A stretch of 64,000 bases of DNA from Streptomyces olivochromogenes (GTDB lineage: Bacteria; Actinomycetota; Actinomycetes; Streptomycetales; Streptomycetaceae): assembly GCF_021538895.1 (NCBI RefSeq), contig NZ_JADDRL010000035.1, forward strand, positions 1-64,000. The letters are read 5' to 3'. Positions within the stretch are counted from its first letter, which is position 1. Each line of letters begins with the position of its first letter. Positions 51,312 through 59,895 of this stretch are shown here, piece by piece. The notes beneath the pieces are model-generated. The model did no database searches. It was not told the DNA's origin and worked only from the letters and a program-made list of their open reading frames with translations. The position numbers were made by a program, and so were the translations under genes.

Positions 51312-53154
51312 CTGCTCCCCGCACCCGCGGGGATGGTCCCGGCTTCAGCAGCCCGACAAACGAGCTCCAAGACTGCTCCCCGCACCCGCGGGGATGGTCC
51401 CGCGTTGATGATCCCGCCCAGCCCCACGAACACGCTGCTCCCCGCACCCGCAGGGATGGTCCCACCCGCCGCGGAATGGGAGTCGCCGTCGCCAACTGCT
51501 CCCCGCACACGCGGGGATAGTTCCCGCACCCGGTAGAACGCGGCCGGGCTGTACGTCTGCTCCCCCGCGCCTGCGGGGATGGTCCTGAGGCGAATTCCTC
51601 GCCTGGGTCGTTGCCGGTGTGCTCCCCGCGCAGGCGGGGATGGTCCCTCTGGGCAATAACCCGGAACTTGGGGATCTGCGTGCTCCCCGCGCCTGTCCCA
51701 GGCCAAGGACGACACCGAGTTCGCCGAGGTGGTGCTCCCCGCGCGAGCGGGGATGATCCCTCCACCGCGAGGCGAACACGCTTGTCCTCATCCGTGCTCC
51801 CCGCGCGAGCGGGGATGGCCCCCGTCCGCCTGGCCGCCAGCCGTCCCACGGGCAGTGCTCCCCGCGCGAGCGGGGATGGTCCCCTGTCCGAAGTCCCGAC
51901 CCCGGTCGAGGATGAGTGCTCCCCGCGCGAGCGGGGATGGTCCCTCAGCCCTCTACGGCATCTGTCACGCCGTGATGTGCTCCCCGCGCGAGCGGGGATC
52001 GTCCCACGCTGCCGACGCTGACACCGTTCGTGACCAAGTGCTCCCCGCGCGAGCGGGGATGGTCCCTGGGCACAGCGCGTGTCCGATGCAACCGCCACAG
52101 TGCTCCCCGCGCGAGCGGGGATGGTCCCGACCAGGGCGCCGCAGGCCGCATGGCCGCCATCTGCTCCCCGCACACGCGGGGATGCTCCCAGATTGCGTAA
52201 CGCCACTACTCCGGGCCCCTGGTGCTCCCCGCAGGCGCGGGGATGATCCCTTCTGGCACCACGGGGGCGACAAGCTGGTGGTCTGCTCCCTGCAGGCGCG
52301 GGGATGGTCCCGCCAGCGCCAGCTCACGAACCGACCGCGTAGCGTGCTCCCCGCAGGCGCAGGGATGGGTCCCCTCTGCGGCAACACCTCCCTGACCGAC
52401 CACCTGTGCTCCCCGCGCGAGTGAGGATGGCCCCTTCCAGTACCCGGACGAGATCAAAGAGGTTCCGTGCTCCCCGCGAGAGCGGGGATGGTCCCCGGCG
52501 GTCTAGCTGGTGGTGACTTCGTCGACCGTGCTCCCCGCGCGAGCGGGGATGCTCCCGAACGCCGGGTCAGGCTGCTCAAGCTGCACGAGTGCTCCCCGCG
52601 CGAGCGGGGATGGCCCCAACCGCAGTGGATCATCGACGCCCGCAAAGCCGTGCTCCCCGCAGGCGCGGGGATGGTCCCCTGATTGAAGGTCCGGCTGGCC
52701 GAGTCGTGGGGTGGTCCCCGCGCGAGCGGGGATGGTCCGGGTCCTGTCCGATGCCCCGTCGGACGGCGGTGTGCTCCCCGCGGGCGCGGGGATGGTCCCA
52801 GCTCGAAGCAGGGCATCACCCAGAGCCTGCGTAGATCCCCGAACCCGCCAGGGATAGTCGCGCGGACAAAGGGATTGGCCCCGAGCACAGGAAGGTCGTC
52901 GGCGGGCTGGCAGTCTGCTCCCGGGCGCAATAGCGGCGTGCAGGTCGTCCCCGCACGCGCGGGGGTAGCTCGCCGACGTCGGTCGGCGTCTCCGTCTACC
53001 CACCGTCGTCCCCGCGTGTGCGGGGGTGGCTCCAGCAGGTCGTTGCCGGACGGGGCGCCGGAGTTGTCGTCCCTGCGCGTGCGGGGGGCGCTCTACAACG
53101 AAGCCCTCGAACGGCGGTCGCTGCCCGTCGTCCCCGCGTGAGCGGAGGTGAGCC
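51312..53154 (+). CRISPR. CRISPR array 4, about 30 repeats with changing repeat sequence
   Basis: Repeats every 60-62 bp. The first four or five are CTGCTCCCCGCACCCGCGGG GATGGTCCC, as in array 3. Most of the rest are GTGCTCCCCGCGCGAGCGGG GATGGTCCC or a GCAGGCGCGG form. One near 51680 is cut to about 20 bp. From about 52830 repeats decay. The last four (52943-53154) are a different family, GTCGTCCCCGCGTGTGCGGG GGTGGCTCC. Degeneration at the right fits a trailer end. Spacer 51587-51618 matches an array-1 spacer at 29 of 32 positions. Confidence 0.93.
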
Positions 53155-53183
53155 ATAGATGTCCCTCGCGCAGCCGGTGGCGG

Positions 53184-54452
53184 TCAGGACGCAGGGATGG
53201 GGCAGATGGCTTCCGGAGACGAGGCGCGGGAGGCCAGTCCGGCTCGGGCGTTCTCGTCTGCGGCGTCAAGGATTTCTGCCGCCTTGCTGCCGTAGACGCG
53301 TATGGTCTCGTCTCGGCCGACGTGCAGCGCGAACGAACGGACCAGGGCCGCGTCTACAGCGTGGTGCAGGATGGCCCGGTCCCAGATGTCCTCCGGGATG
53401 TCATCCAGTGCTGGGTACTCCACGCCCTGTCGCATGTCCGGCTGGACCTTTTCGCGGGCTTGCTGGAAGGCGTTGTTGGGGGCCGTGCTGTGGCGCGCGG
53501 CCTGCTCGTAGTCGGGGCCCTGGACGATCGTCTTCTGGGTGGCTGCGTGGTCGTGGCGGCGCAGGGCTGCGGCGATGAGACGGTGTGGTGAGCGGGGCCG
53601 CCAGCGGCGTGTGCCTGCGGTGTGGCCGACCTGGTGGAGCCAGAGCACGATCTTCGGTTCGGACCAGCCCATGGCGACCATGTCCAACAGCACCCAGGAG
53701 AGTTGGTCGTAGCGGGAGGTCTGGATCCAGTGCACCTGCGGCCGTACCGACACGGCAAGACGGCGGGCCTGTTCGATGCGCTCGCTGGTGATCTTGTATC
53801 CGAGGATCGTGAGCCTGCGCTTCTTGCGGCGGGAGGAGATCTGGGCGGCTGCCCGCGCAGCGGTAGAAGAGTCTTTACCACCCACTACCTGAGCCTTTCC
53901 CACACACCTAACCCGAGTAAGGGAAGGGGTCTCACTGGGTGCCGAACTTCGGTGATCCACAGGGGGGTTATCCACAGGCTTCGCAGGCTGGACAGCGGCA
54001 GGAGCCTGGCCGCGCTGGTCGATGACAACGCGCGCGCTGTAGCCGCTCCCGACGATGCCGTGTCCCATGGCGTGGTCGTAGACCGGTGGGATCACCGCCG
54101 CGTAGACCGTCGCCGTACCGGCATATCCGCCCAGGCCACGCGCCCTGCGCACGTTGACCCTAGTGCCGTGCACCGCCCAAACGAGCGAGCCCATCTCACG
54201 CAGGTAGGACACGTGCCGGCCGATCGTTGCCCGCGACAACCCGAGCCTCGCTACCATGCCCGCGAGGCAGTAGCGCACCTGGCCTGTGTCGTAGTCCATC
54301 CGTGCCGCCAGGTCGCGCGCGACCGTCACTGTCGTCATCGACACACGCGGATGCAGGTCTGCACCCACCAGCCACTCGATCGATCGAAGCCACCACCGCG
54401 GCCCGCACCGTCGCGATTTGGTCCCTGCGACCACCTGCTCCGTCGTCGGCAC
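53184..54452 (-). CDS. winged-helix replication/regulatory-type protein
   Basis: 422 residues from GTG 54452 (MPTTEQVVAGTKSRRCGPRW WLRSIEWLVGADLHPRVSMT). Core: VARDLAARMDYDTGQVRYCL AGMVARLGLSRATIGRHVSY LREMGSLVWAVHGTR (winged helix), GLGGYAGTATVYAAVIPPVY DHAMGH, then IDQRGQAP. This block recurs in Streptomyces accessory elements, variously called replication initiator or hypothetical. The C-terminal half is helical (YDQLSWVLLDMVAMGWSEPK; DIWDRAILHHAVDAALVRSF). The gene ends 30 bp from array 4. Confidence 0.65.
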   Translation of the reverse strand: MPTTEQVVAGTKSRRCGPRWWLRSIEWLVGADLHPRVSMTTVTVARDLAARMDYDTGQVRYCLAGMVARLGLSRATIGRHVSYLREMGSLVWAVHGTRVNVRRARGLGGYAGTATVYAAVIPPVYDHAMGHGIVGSGYSARVVIDQRGQAPAAVQPAKPVDNPPVDHRSSAPSETPSLTRVRCVGKAQVVGGKDSSTAARAAAQISSRRKKRRLTILGYKITSERIEQARRLAVSVRPQVHWIQTSRYDQLSWVLLDMVAMGWSEPKIVLWLHQVGHTAGTRRWRPRSPHRLIAAALRRHDHAATQKTIVQGPDYEQAARHSTAPNNAFQQAREKVQPDMRQGVEYPALDDIPEDIWDRAILHHAVDAALVRSFALHVGRDETIRVYGSKAAEILDAADENARAGLASRASSPEAICPIPAS

Positions 54453-55028
54453 AGTACGCAGGCATCCAAAAGCCCTTTCATCCTGTGACGACCGCGGAGA
54501 AAGAGCTACCGCCACGGCGCTCACCGGGCTCCTTGTGAGCGACCAGGCGGGCACTCCACCACGGCTCCGACGCATGGCAGCCGGCCTGATTGCGAGCAAA
54601 ACTGCAACCAGGCGTAAGCCACAAAGCGTGCGATTCGGGCATGTGCAGGCCGGCAAAGGGCAGCACCCTGTAACACGGGTCTCGCCTTCCACTGCTACGA
54701 AGGAGGGCAGGACGAAGCGCCCTCCTGGCGCTTCGTCATTTGCGAGAGAGCAAGCGCGAACCCGCCGACGACGCCACCCCACCCGCAGCGCACGAGTCCG
54801 CTGGACGGGGACCCCCACGCACCCTTACTTGCGCCGTCTCATTGGCGTTTTAAAGAGACATCGACGTCAGTCACTCCACCAGCGACAGCGCCTACTCCTG
54901 GCGCGGCAGTATCCGATGAGCACAGACATGCCGCTCCCAGCTGCATGCTTGGCATTGGCTGCTCTTACGTCACAGACCGTAGCCCGTATTCATTCTTGTA
55001 TCAAGCCTCCATGGTCGCGCACGCGAAA
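54453..55028. other. gene-free stretch with two competing hairpins
   Basis: No supported gene. 54711-54737 forms a perfect 11-bp stem (GACGAAGCGCC/GGCGCTTCGTC, loop CTCCT) followed by ATTTG. The upstream AGGAGGGC (about 54701) can instead pair with GCCCTCCT inside that stem-loop, an arrangement seen in attenuators. It may equally be a simple terminator. Confidence 0.45.
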
Positions 55029-55051
55029 GCCCCCAGCCGACGGCCGGGGGC
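55029..55051 (-). terminator. terminator of the GntR gene
   Basis: Read on the minus strand, GCCCCCGGCCGTCGGCTGGGGGC folds into a strong stem followed by TTTCG. It lies 16 bp after the gntR stop. Confidence 0.8.
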
Positions 55052-55066
55052 GAAGCTGGCGGTACT

Positions 55067-55828
55067 TCAAAGTTGGATGTGGTAGCCCATCTTGAAGCGG
55101 TGCGCCGGCTTGGTCAGGATGGTGACCTCGATCGGCTTCTCGTCGTCGCTATAGACAATGCGGAAGACCTCAAGCACCGGCACATCTCGGGGGATCTCAA
55201 GTGCCTCGTATTCCTCCGTTGTGGCCGGCCTGGCCGCTACCGCGTCGTCCTGAGACCGAGTCGGGTAGCCCATCTCGTGCAGCAGAGCCGGCGACCCGCC
55301 AGGGATAAGGCGCCGGTCTTCGAGGCGCGTTCCGCGCGCCAGCTCTATCGGGTAGTACGAGTGCACAAGCTCGGCTGGCTGGTCGTCGAGGAACCCAATC
55401 CGCGACCGAAGCGTTGCGGTGCCCTCCCCATCAAGACGGAGAGCACGCGCCACCTCAACTGGCGGTACAACTTCACCGACTTCGAGCATCCGGTACTTCC
55501 CGCGCTGCTGCCTCTTGGTGGCCTCTGTTAGCCAGCGGTACGGCTGCCCCGGATCCGAGGGAGCGATGTAGTGGGCGGGGATGATCGTCTGAGCACGCTC
55601 GTCGCGCACGAAGACGCCCACGCCCGCCTGCCCTTCGAGGAACTTCTCGTCTTTGAGAATCTGAAGAGCGCGCTGGATGGTGACGTTGGACGTACGGAAC
55701 TGCTCTCTGAGCTTCTCGTTCGTCGGTACCTTCCTACCGGGCTCCCACTCGCCTGACATGATCAACTTGCGGATGTCGGCGGCAATCCGCTCGGCCAGTG
55801 GGCGCTTGTCCTCGTGCGGTTCGGGCAT
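55067..55828 (-). CDS. GntR-family regulator with UTRA domain (KorSA-like)
   Basis: 253 residues. Residues 1-75 are the GntR winged helix (LAERIAADIRKLIMSGEWEP GRKVPTNEKLREQFRTSNVT IQRALQILKDEKFLEGQAGV GVFV). UTRA follows (LRSRIGFLDDQPAELVHSYY PIELARGTRLEDRRLIPGGS PALLHEMGY and VLEVFRIVYSDDEKPIEVTI). KorSA and KorA-type GntR proteins repress transfer genes of Streptomyces plasmids and AICEs, and the Spd genes here are 5 kb away. Directly follows the orphan UTRA gene. Confidence 0.85.
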   Translation of the reverse strand: MPEPHEDKRPLAERIAADIRKLIMSGEWEPGRKVPTNEKLREQFRTSNVTIQRALQILKDEKFLEGQAGVGVFVRDERAQTIIPAHYIAPSDPGQPYRWLTEATKRQQRGKYRMLEVGEVVPPVEVARALRLDGEGTATLRSRIGFLDDQPAELVHSYYPIELARGTRLEDRRLIPGGSPALLHEMGYPTRSQDDAVAARPATTEEYEALEIPRDVPVLEVFRIVYSDDEKPIEVTILTKPAHRFKMGYHIQL

Positions 55829-55829
55829 G

Positions 55830-56360
55830 TCAGTCGACCTCGACCTCGTAGTGGAGGCGACGAGGCGCCTTCATGACCATGTGCTGCACTTCGAATGGGC
55901 TCCCGCCTTCGCCAGCCGTTGCGCGTAGCAGGGTGAGCACAGTGGCCCCAGCGGGAAGCACGAGGGCTGTGCACTCGAAGTTGTCTGCTTCCCGGAACTC
56001 AAGGTCTTCGCATACGCGTCGAGCTCGGTAGCCAAGCTCTGCAAGCAGGGTCGGGGCGCCACCCTTGATCTTTCGCTTTTCTGCCAGAGCCGTTCCGCGG
56101 GCGATACAGAGCGGGTAGTACGAGTCGGCGAGCTCGATGGGGTCGCCGTCGAGCAGGATGACGCGTCGGCGCACAGCGGCCTTCTCGCCAGGGGAGAGAC
56201 GGAGCGCTGCAGCCACTTCCTGTGGTGGGTCGACCTCCGCGACCTCAGTAAGTCGCTGGCTCCCCCGGTGCTGCGACTCTTCGCTCCAGGCGTCCACTTG
56301 CCCTTCCGCGCGAGGCGTTACGTAGGCGAGCGAGTCCGTTGGTCGCTGCATCTCGGCCAT
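55830..56360 (-). CDS. orphan UTRA-domain protein without DNA-binding domain
   Basis: 176 residues from ATG 56360 (MAEMQRPTDSLAYVTPRAEG). Residues 40-176 align with the UTRA half of the next gene: AALRLSPGEKAAVRRRVILL DGDPIELADSYYPLCIARGT ALAEKRKIKGGAPTLLAELG YRARR and TVLTLLRATAGEGGSPFEVQ HMVMKA. No GntR helix-turn-helix is present and no room is left for one. It and the GntR gene form an operon with adjoining stop/start codons. A paralogue by domain loss that dimerises with, or senses ligand for, the regulator is the likely reading. Confidence 0.75.
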   Translation of the reverse strand: MAEMQRPTDSLAYVTPRAEGQVDAWSEESQHRGSQRLTEVAEVDPPQEVAAALRLSPGEKAAVRRRVILLDGDPIELADSYYPLCIARGTALAEKRKIKGGAPTLLAELGYRARRVCEDLEFREADNFECTALVLPAGATVLTLLRATAGEGGSPFEVQHMVMKAPRRLHYEVEVD

Positions 56361-56534
56361 CTCTTGAGCCTCCCCTCGTATTGACGATGTGTCCCCTGAC
56401 CTCCCCAACCTTAATCCCTTGATGCTTATGCCTGAGGGGTGCTGGCTGGCCAAATCTGCGCGCGATGCTTGCTACCTTATTCAGCAAGCTATTACTGTCT
56501 GTCGACAGATGCGAATCACTTGAACGGAGGCGCA
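56361..56534. promoter_or_regulatory. divergent promoter/operator region
   Basis: Separates the UTRA/GntR operon from the excisionase-like gene. Contains palindrome TCTGTCGACAGA (56498-56509) and CTTGCT...AGCAAG (56468-56488), both in a locally AT-rich stretch. Likely the operator(s) of the GntR regulator. Confidence 0.55.
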
Positions 56535-56717
56535 GTGCTGCGAGTTCGAGACGTCGCGACGCACTTCCGAGTGCACCCAGCCACCGTCTACCGCTGGATC
56601 CACCAGGGCTTTCTCCCGGCCTACAGGAACGGACAGCCGTACAAGCCTGGAGACGGCGCGACCGGCACACTTCGAATCCCTGAGTCCGTTTTGCATGCTT
56701 CTGATCCCGAGAGCTAG
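56535..56717 (+). CDS. excisionase/BldC-like small DNA-binding protein
   Basis: 60 residues from GTG 56535 (GGAGGCGCA upstream). MLRVRDVATHFRVHPATVYR WIHQGFLPAYRNGQPYKPGD is a MerR-type winged helix-turn-helix: the recognition helix HPATVYRWI, wing G-LPAYR. Size and domain fit excisionases of actinomycete integrative elements. No integrase lies within the window near it. Confidence 0.75.
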   Translation: MLRVRDVATHFRVHPATVYRWIHQGFLPAYRNGQPYKPGDGATGTLRIPESVLHASDPES

Positions 56718-57045
56718 CGGGGCAGGTCAGCCGCAGACTCTGCGGTCAGGGCAAACCGCCCCGTCACGCTCCAGCGCAGGAGGCCGCCACTCCTTTACCG
56801 CGGGTGGCCGGGGTTGAGAACTCCACCAACCTCCCCCGGGCTTCTGGGCGACACGCCCCTGCCACTCAACTTCATACGTCTGGTTGTCCGTGCTTATACG
56901 CCGGCCCGGGGTGACGAGTTCGACGCGGTCCTCCGAGAGCAGCAGCCAGTTGCGCCCCCGCAGCCGTTGCGCTGCCCGTCGATCAGGAACAGGGCCTGGT
57001 CCAGCTCCTGCCCGGCGGAGAACGCAACAGCAAGGGAGACACCTG
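56718..57045. other. intergenic, nothing firm
   Basis: Small palindrome CCGCAGACTCTGCGG at 56731-56745. A minus-strand frame (56727-57086) has no domain or ribosome binding site. Confidence 0.4.
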
Positions 57046-57708
57046 ATGCGCCACAACGGACGCACCCCCATCAAGGCCAGCACCATGCGGCCCGAACACC
57101 TCAGCCTCCGTGAGAACGAGCCCCGTATGGGGGTCTGCCCGCGCTGTCAGACCTGGCAGCGCCTCACACGCTCGATGATCACGCCGCACCGCGACGGCGT
57201 CGCCGCCCCGAAGAGCGGTGAACGCCGCTACTTAGGCGACAAGCCGGCGGGCGGGCGTCGTTGCCCCGGCAGCGCGCAGCGCATCGACATCGACATCACC
57301 CTCGAGCAGTGGAGCGAGCGCCTGCTCACGGCCGAGTCCACGGCCGTCGGGCGTCGCACAGTCCGCCCGATCCGTAAGCCCCGCCCGCAGGTGGCGCCCG
57401 CCCCGGTCCAGATGCCCGCCGCCACGCGCCCTCTGCGCGAGCAGCTTGCCGAACACCTTCAGAGCGACTGCCCCCGCTGCCGGGCTGGCCGCTGTGGCTG
57501 CGTCATCGAGCTGCGCCAGCGGATCCGTCGCACAGCCCAGATCGCCGCCGCTCCGGCTACCCCGATCTACGGGCAACTGCGGACTGCCTTCCGCGAGCAC
57601 CGTGCCTCCTGCCCGCCGTGCAATAGCGGGGCCCCGTGTAACGCCAGCCGCCAGCTCGCCGCCCGCATAACCGGAATCGCCCGAAACCACTTGAGCCGCA
57701 ACGCCTGA
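57046..57708 (+). CDS. Cys-rich hypothetical protein of transfer module
   Basis: 220 residues from ATG 57046 (AAGGGAGACACCTG upstream). CPRCQTWQRL at the N-terminus; SDCPRCRAGRCGCVIELRQR IRR and ASCPPCNSGAPCNASRQLAA R at the end are repeated C-P-x-C...G-x-C zinc-knuckle-like units. Common in Streptomyces conjugative elements, function unknown. A 19-bp terminator stem follows. Confidence 0.65.
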   Translation: MRHNGRTPIKASTMRPEHLSLRENEPRMGVCPRCQTWQRLTRSMITPHRDGVAAPKSGERRYLGDKPAGGRRCPGSAQRIDIDITLEQWSERLLTAESTAVGRRTVRPIRKPRPQVAPAPVQMPAATRPLREQLAEHLQSDCPRCRAGRCGCVIELRQRIRRTAQIAAAPATPIYGQLRTAFREHRASCPPCNSGAPCNASRQLAARITGIARNHLSRNA

Positions 57709-57726
57709 ACAAACCGCGACGAACGA

Positions 57727-57774
57727 CCACGGCCGCCGTCCTCCCGACGCACACAGGGAGGACGGCGGCCGTGG
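57727..57774 (+). terminator. 19-bp stem terminator
   Basis: CCACGGCCGCCGTCCTCCC (57727-57745) pairs perfectly with GGGAGGACGGCGGCCGTGG (57756-57774) over 10 bases. Confidence 0.85.
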
Positions 57775-57949
57775 CTGCTCGTACGAACCGGACGACGACA
57801 GCCCCGACGACTTGAGACCCCCGGGGGCTGTCCAGGACCTGAGTGGAGGACCTGATGCAGACGAGCATCGCACGCCCGATCGGCACGACCGACTCGGATC
57901 CGGACATGGACGAGGCCTTGCGCCGTGTTCGCGAGGGACGGTGAGTGGC

Positions 57950-58204
57950 ATGGACTGGCGCCACAACGCGGCCTGCCGCGAGGAGGATCCCGAGCTGTTC
58001 TTCCCGATCGGCGACACCGGCCCGGCATTCCTGCAGATCGAGGAGGCCAAGGCTGTGTGCCGCCGCTGTCCAGTCATCGAGCAGTGTCTGCAGTGGGCGT
58101 TGGAGTCTGGGCAGACCGATGGCGTCTGGGGCGGGCTGTCCGAGGCGGAGCGTCGTTCGATGAAGCGGCGTGCTGCGCGCCACCGCGCGCAAAAACAGAG
58201 GTGA
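57950..58204 (+). CDS. WhiB-like (Wbl) iron-sulphur protein
   Basis: 84 residues. WRHNAACREEDPELFFPIGD (first Cys), AKAVCRRCPVIEQCLQWALE (C-x-x-C-x5-C) and DGVWGGLSEAERRSMKRRAA RHR give the four cluster-ligand cysteines, the G-V-W-G-G turn and the basic tail of the Wbl family. Plasmid- or element-borne Wbl proteins can alter sigma-factor-dependent transcription. ATG 57950 is followed by exact family start MDWRHNAAC. Confidence 0.92.
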   Translation: MDWRHNAACREEDPELFFPIGDTGPAFLQIEEAKAVCRRCPVIEQCLQWALESGQTDGVWGGLSEAERRSMKRRAARHRAQKQR

Positions 58205-58319
58205 CAACTGGCAGCCTGCGCTGCCCGGCGCCCGTCGCCCCGCCTCGGGGTCGGCGGGCGCCGGAGTGCGCAGGGCGCACTCCCCGCCCGATCCGCTGCG
58301 GGGCCGCAATAGCGCGACG

Positions 58320-58348
58320 AACCCCCAGGGATTGCGCCCCTGGGGGTT
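58320..58348 (+). terminator. 11-bp stem terminator
   Basis: AACCCCCAGGG (58320-58330) pairs with CCCTGGGGGTT (58338-58348), followed by CTTGT. Confidence 0.8.
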
Positions 58349-58383
58349 CTTGTCGCAGGTCACTGTGGAAGGAACCGACCTGC

Positions 58384-58857
58384 ATGCCCAGCATGACACT
58401 CCCTCTCATCATGGAAGAGCGGCCCTTACTCCCCACGCGTCCCAGCCCGCATGAGCGGGACGGCCGTCAGCCCTCCGAGCCAACCGGCCGGCCACACCCA
58501 GGTCAGCGCGTGGGGACTGAGGTGCTGCGCCGAGTTGTCGACGCGGAGATTGGTCCGCGTGGCGTGGGCGCGATCTATCAGAACGTCGACGGTGCGTTTG
58601 AGGTGCTGGCTGCTGTCCGCGACCCTGAGCAGGCCACCGGACTCCTGCGTCGGCGCGCGGGGTGGGCGCTGATCGTCAAAGACGTGCTGCAGCCAGGCAG
58701 CGAGCCGTTCGCCATTGGGTCGGTATGGACGACTTCCGATCACCTGGTCCGTGAGGCCCCCGCCGCGGTCGGCGGGCAGTGCTCGAAGTGCGGCGGTTGG
58801 TTCGAGGGCTGGTCCGGCGGTGTCTGCGACGCCTGCAAGCAGGGTCCGCGTGCCTGA
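58384..58857 (+). CDS. hypothetical protein with C-terminal zinc ribbon
   Basis: 157 residues from ATG 58384 (GGAAGGAACC upstream). Pro-rich start, then GTEVLRRVVDAEIGPRGVGA IYQNVDGAFEVLAAVRDPEQ. It ends GGQCSKCGGWFEGWSGGVCD ACKQ (two CxxC pairs). Element-type gene of unknown role. Confidence 0.65.
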   Translation: MPSMTLPLIMEERPLLPTRPSPHERDGRQPSEPTGRPHPGQRVGTEVLRRVVDAEIGPRGVGAIYQNVDGAFEVLAAVRDPEQATGLLRRRAGWALIVKDVLQPGSEPFAIGSVWTTSDHLVREAPAAVGGQCSKCGGWFEGWSGGVCDACKQGPRA

Positions 58858-58865
58858 CGACCTGT

Positions 58866-59024
58866 ATGAACCGCTACATGGCCGCCAACCGGGCCCGCCG
58901 CGGACACGAGCGGCAGTGCACGAGCTACTCGCCGGACACGCGGTGTCCGGAAGGCCAGCGCCTGTACGAGTCGTTCGAACGGCTCCAGGACGCGCACCTC
59001 AGTCGGCTCCGCAAACGGAGCTGA
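58866..59024 (+). CDS. small hypothetical protein
   Basis: 52 residues from ATG 58866: MNRYMAANRARRGHERQCTS then YSPDTRCPEGQRLYESFERL. A second in-frame ATG (MAANRARRG) could be used. Basic and polar; unknown. Confidence 0.45.
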   Translation: MNRYMAANRARRGHERQCTSYSPDTRCPEGQRLYESFERLQDAHLSRLRKRS

Positions 59025-59073
59025 CCGCCGCGCGGGACAGGCATCCAACTCGCCACCCTGCGGCTTTCTCCCC

Positions 59074-59104
59074 GGCCGACCGCCCGCCACGCGGGCGGAC
59101 GGCC
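59074..59104 (+). terminator. hairpin terminator with T-run
   Basis: GGCCGACCGCCCGC...GCGGGCGGACGGCC with one mismatch pair, followed by TTTCTC. Confidence 0.8.
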
Positions 59105-59164
59105 TTTCTCATCTCGCAGGTCCGGGATCGTCCCAAGCCTGCTCCCTCTCGTAGGAGGACCCTC

Positions 59165-59425
59165 ATGGCGCGGACCATCCCGCTTACGACATCACAGGAC
59201 GACACCGGCCTGCATCGCCAACTGCCGGACGTCCTGTGCATGCACACGCCGCGCTGCCCGACCGCTGACAGCGCGGACCGCGAGGCCGCGGCCGCCGTGG
59301 CCAGCCACCCGGAGCAGGGCTGGAGCTTGCTGTGCAACGGCGTCCTGGTTTTCGAGGACACCGGCGAGTTGCTCCCCGACGGCCGGGTTCTTTCTCCGCA
59401 CCGTCCCCTCACGGTCACGGCCTGA
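59165..59425 (+). CDS. DUF5999 family protein
   Basis: 86 residues from ATG 59165 (TAGGAGGACCC upstream). CMHTPRCPTADSADREAAAA VASHPEQGWSLLCNGVLVFE DTGELLPDGRVLSPHRP is the full DUF5999 pattern. A very common small protein of Streptomyces, including plasmids. Unknown function. Confidence 0.85.
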   Translation: MARTIPLTTSQDDTGLHRQLPDVLCMHTPRCPTADSADREAAAAVASHPEQGWSLLCNGVLVFEDTGELLPDGRVLSPHRPLTVTA

Positions 59426-59531
59426 CGACTGCCTGATCCGCCCGCACCGACCGCTGATTCATGGCGGCCGGGTCGGGCGGTGACGGGGAGCCGGACAGCC
59501 CGGACCCAGTCACTTGCTGGAGGGATCCGCC

Positions 59532-59672
59532 ATGCCCGACGACTTCCGGATGGACGTGTACCAGGGCCACTCCGCGCCGGACAGTCCGCAGTACGAGGCC
59601 AACCGGCTCGACTCAGCTGCAGATGTCCTGATCGCGAGCGCAGTTCTGGTCGAGGAGACAGACGAGGTCTGA
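59532..59672 (+). CDS. 46-residue protein
   Basis: ATG 59532 with GGAGGGATCC upstream. MPDDFRMDVYQGHSAPDSPQ then YEANRLDSAADVLIASAVLV EETDEV. Acidic; unknown function. Supported mainly by the good ribosome binding site and host-like codon use. Confidence 0.5.
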   Translation: MPDDFRMDVYQGHSAPDSPQYEANRLDSAADVLIASAVLVEETDEV

Positions 59673-59895
59673 TCCGTTCTGGCGGCTGTCTGATCCGTCC
59701 GCACCGACCGTTGGCCCTTGGCGGCCGGGGCGGGCGGTGACGGGGAGTCGGGCAGGCCGGCTTCACTCGTGTCTGGCGGGAGCTGCGGGCAGTTTCGCGG
59801 GCATTCCCCAGCACGCTCCTGGACCCAAGGCCCGTACCCCGGGCAGCTGGCCTTCAGCACGGCCCGCTCCCGGAAGGCAACGGCCCTTCGATAGC

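Noticed and set aside
51169..53141. Open frames of 100-345 codons rich in PARAGST and SPRERGW units
   Set aside because: Same artefact inside CRISPR array 4.
56727..57086. 119-codon minus-strand frame
   Set aside because: No start context or domain, and it overlaps the start of a better-supported plus-strand gene.
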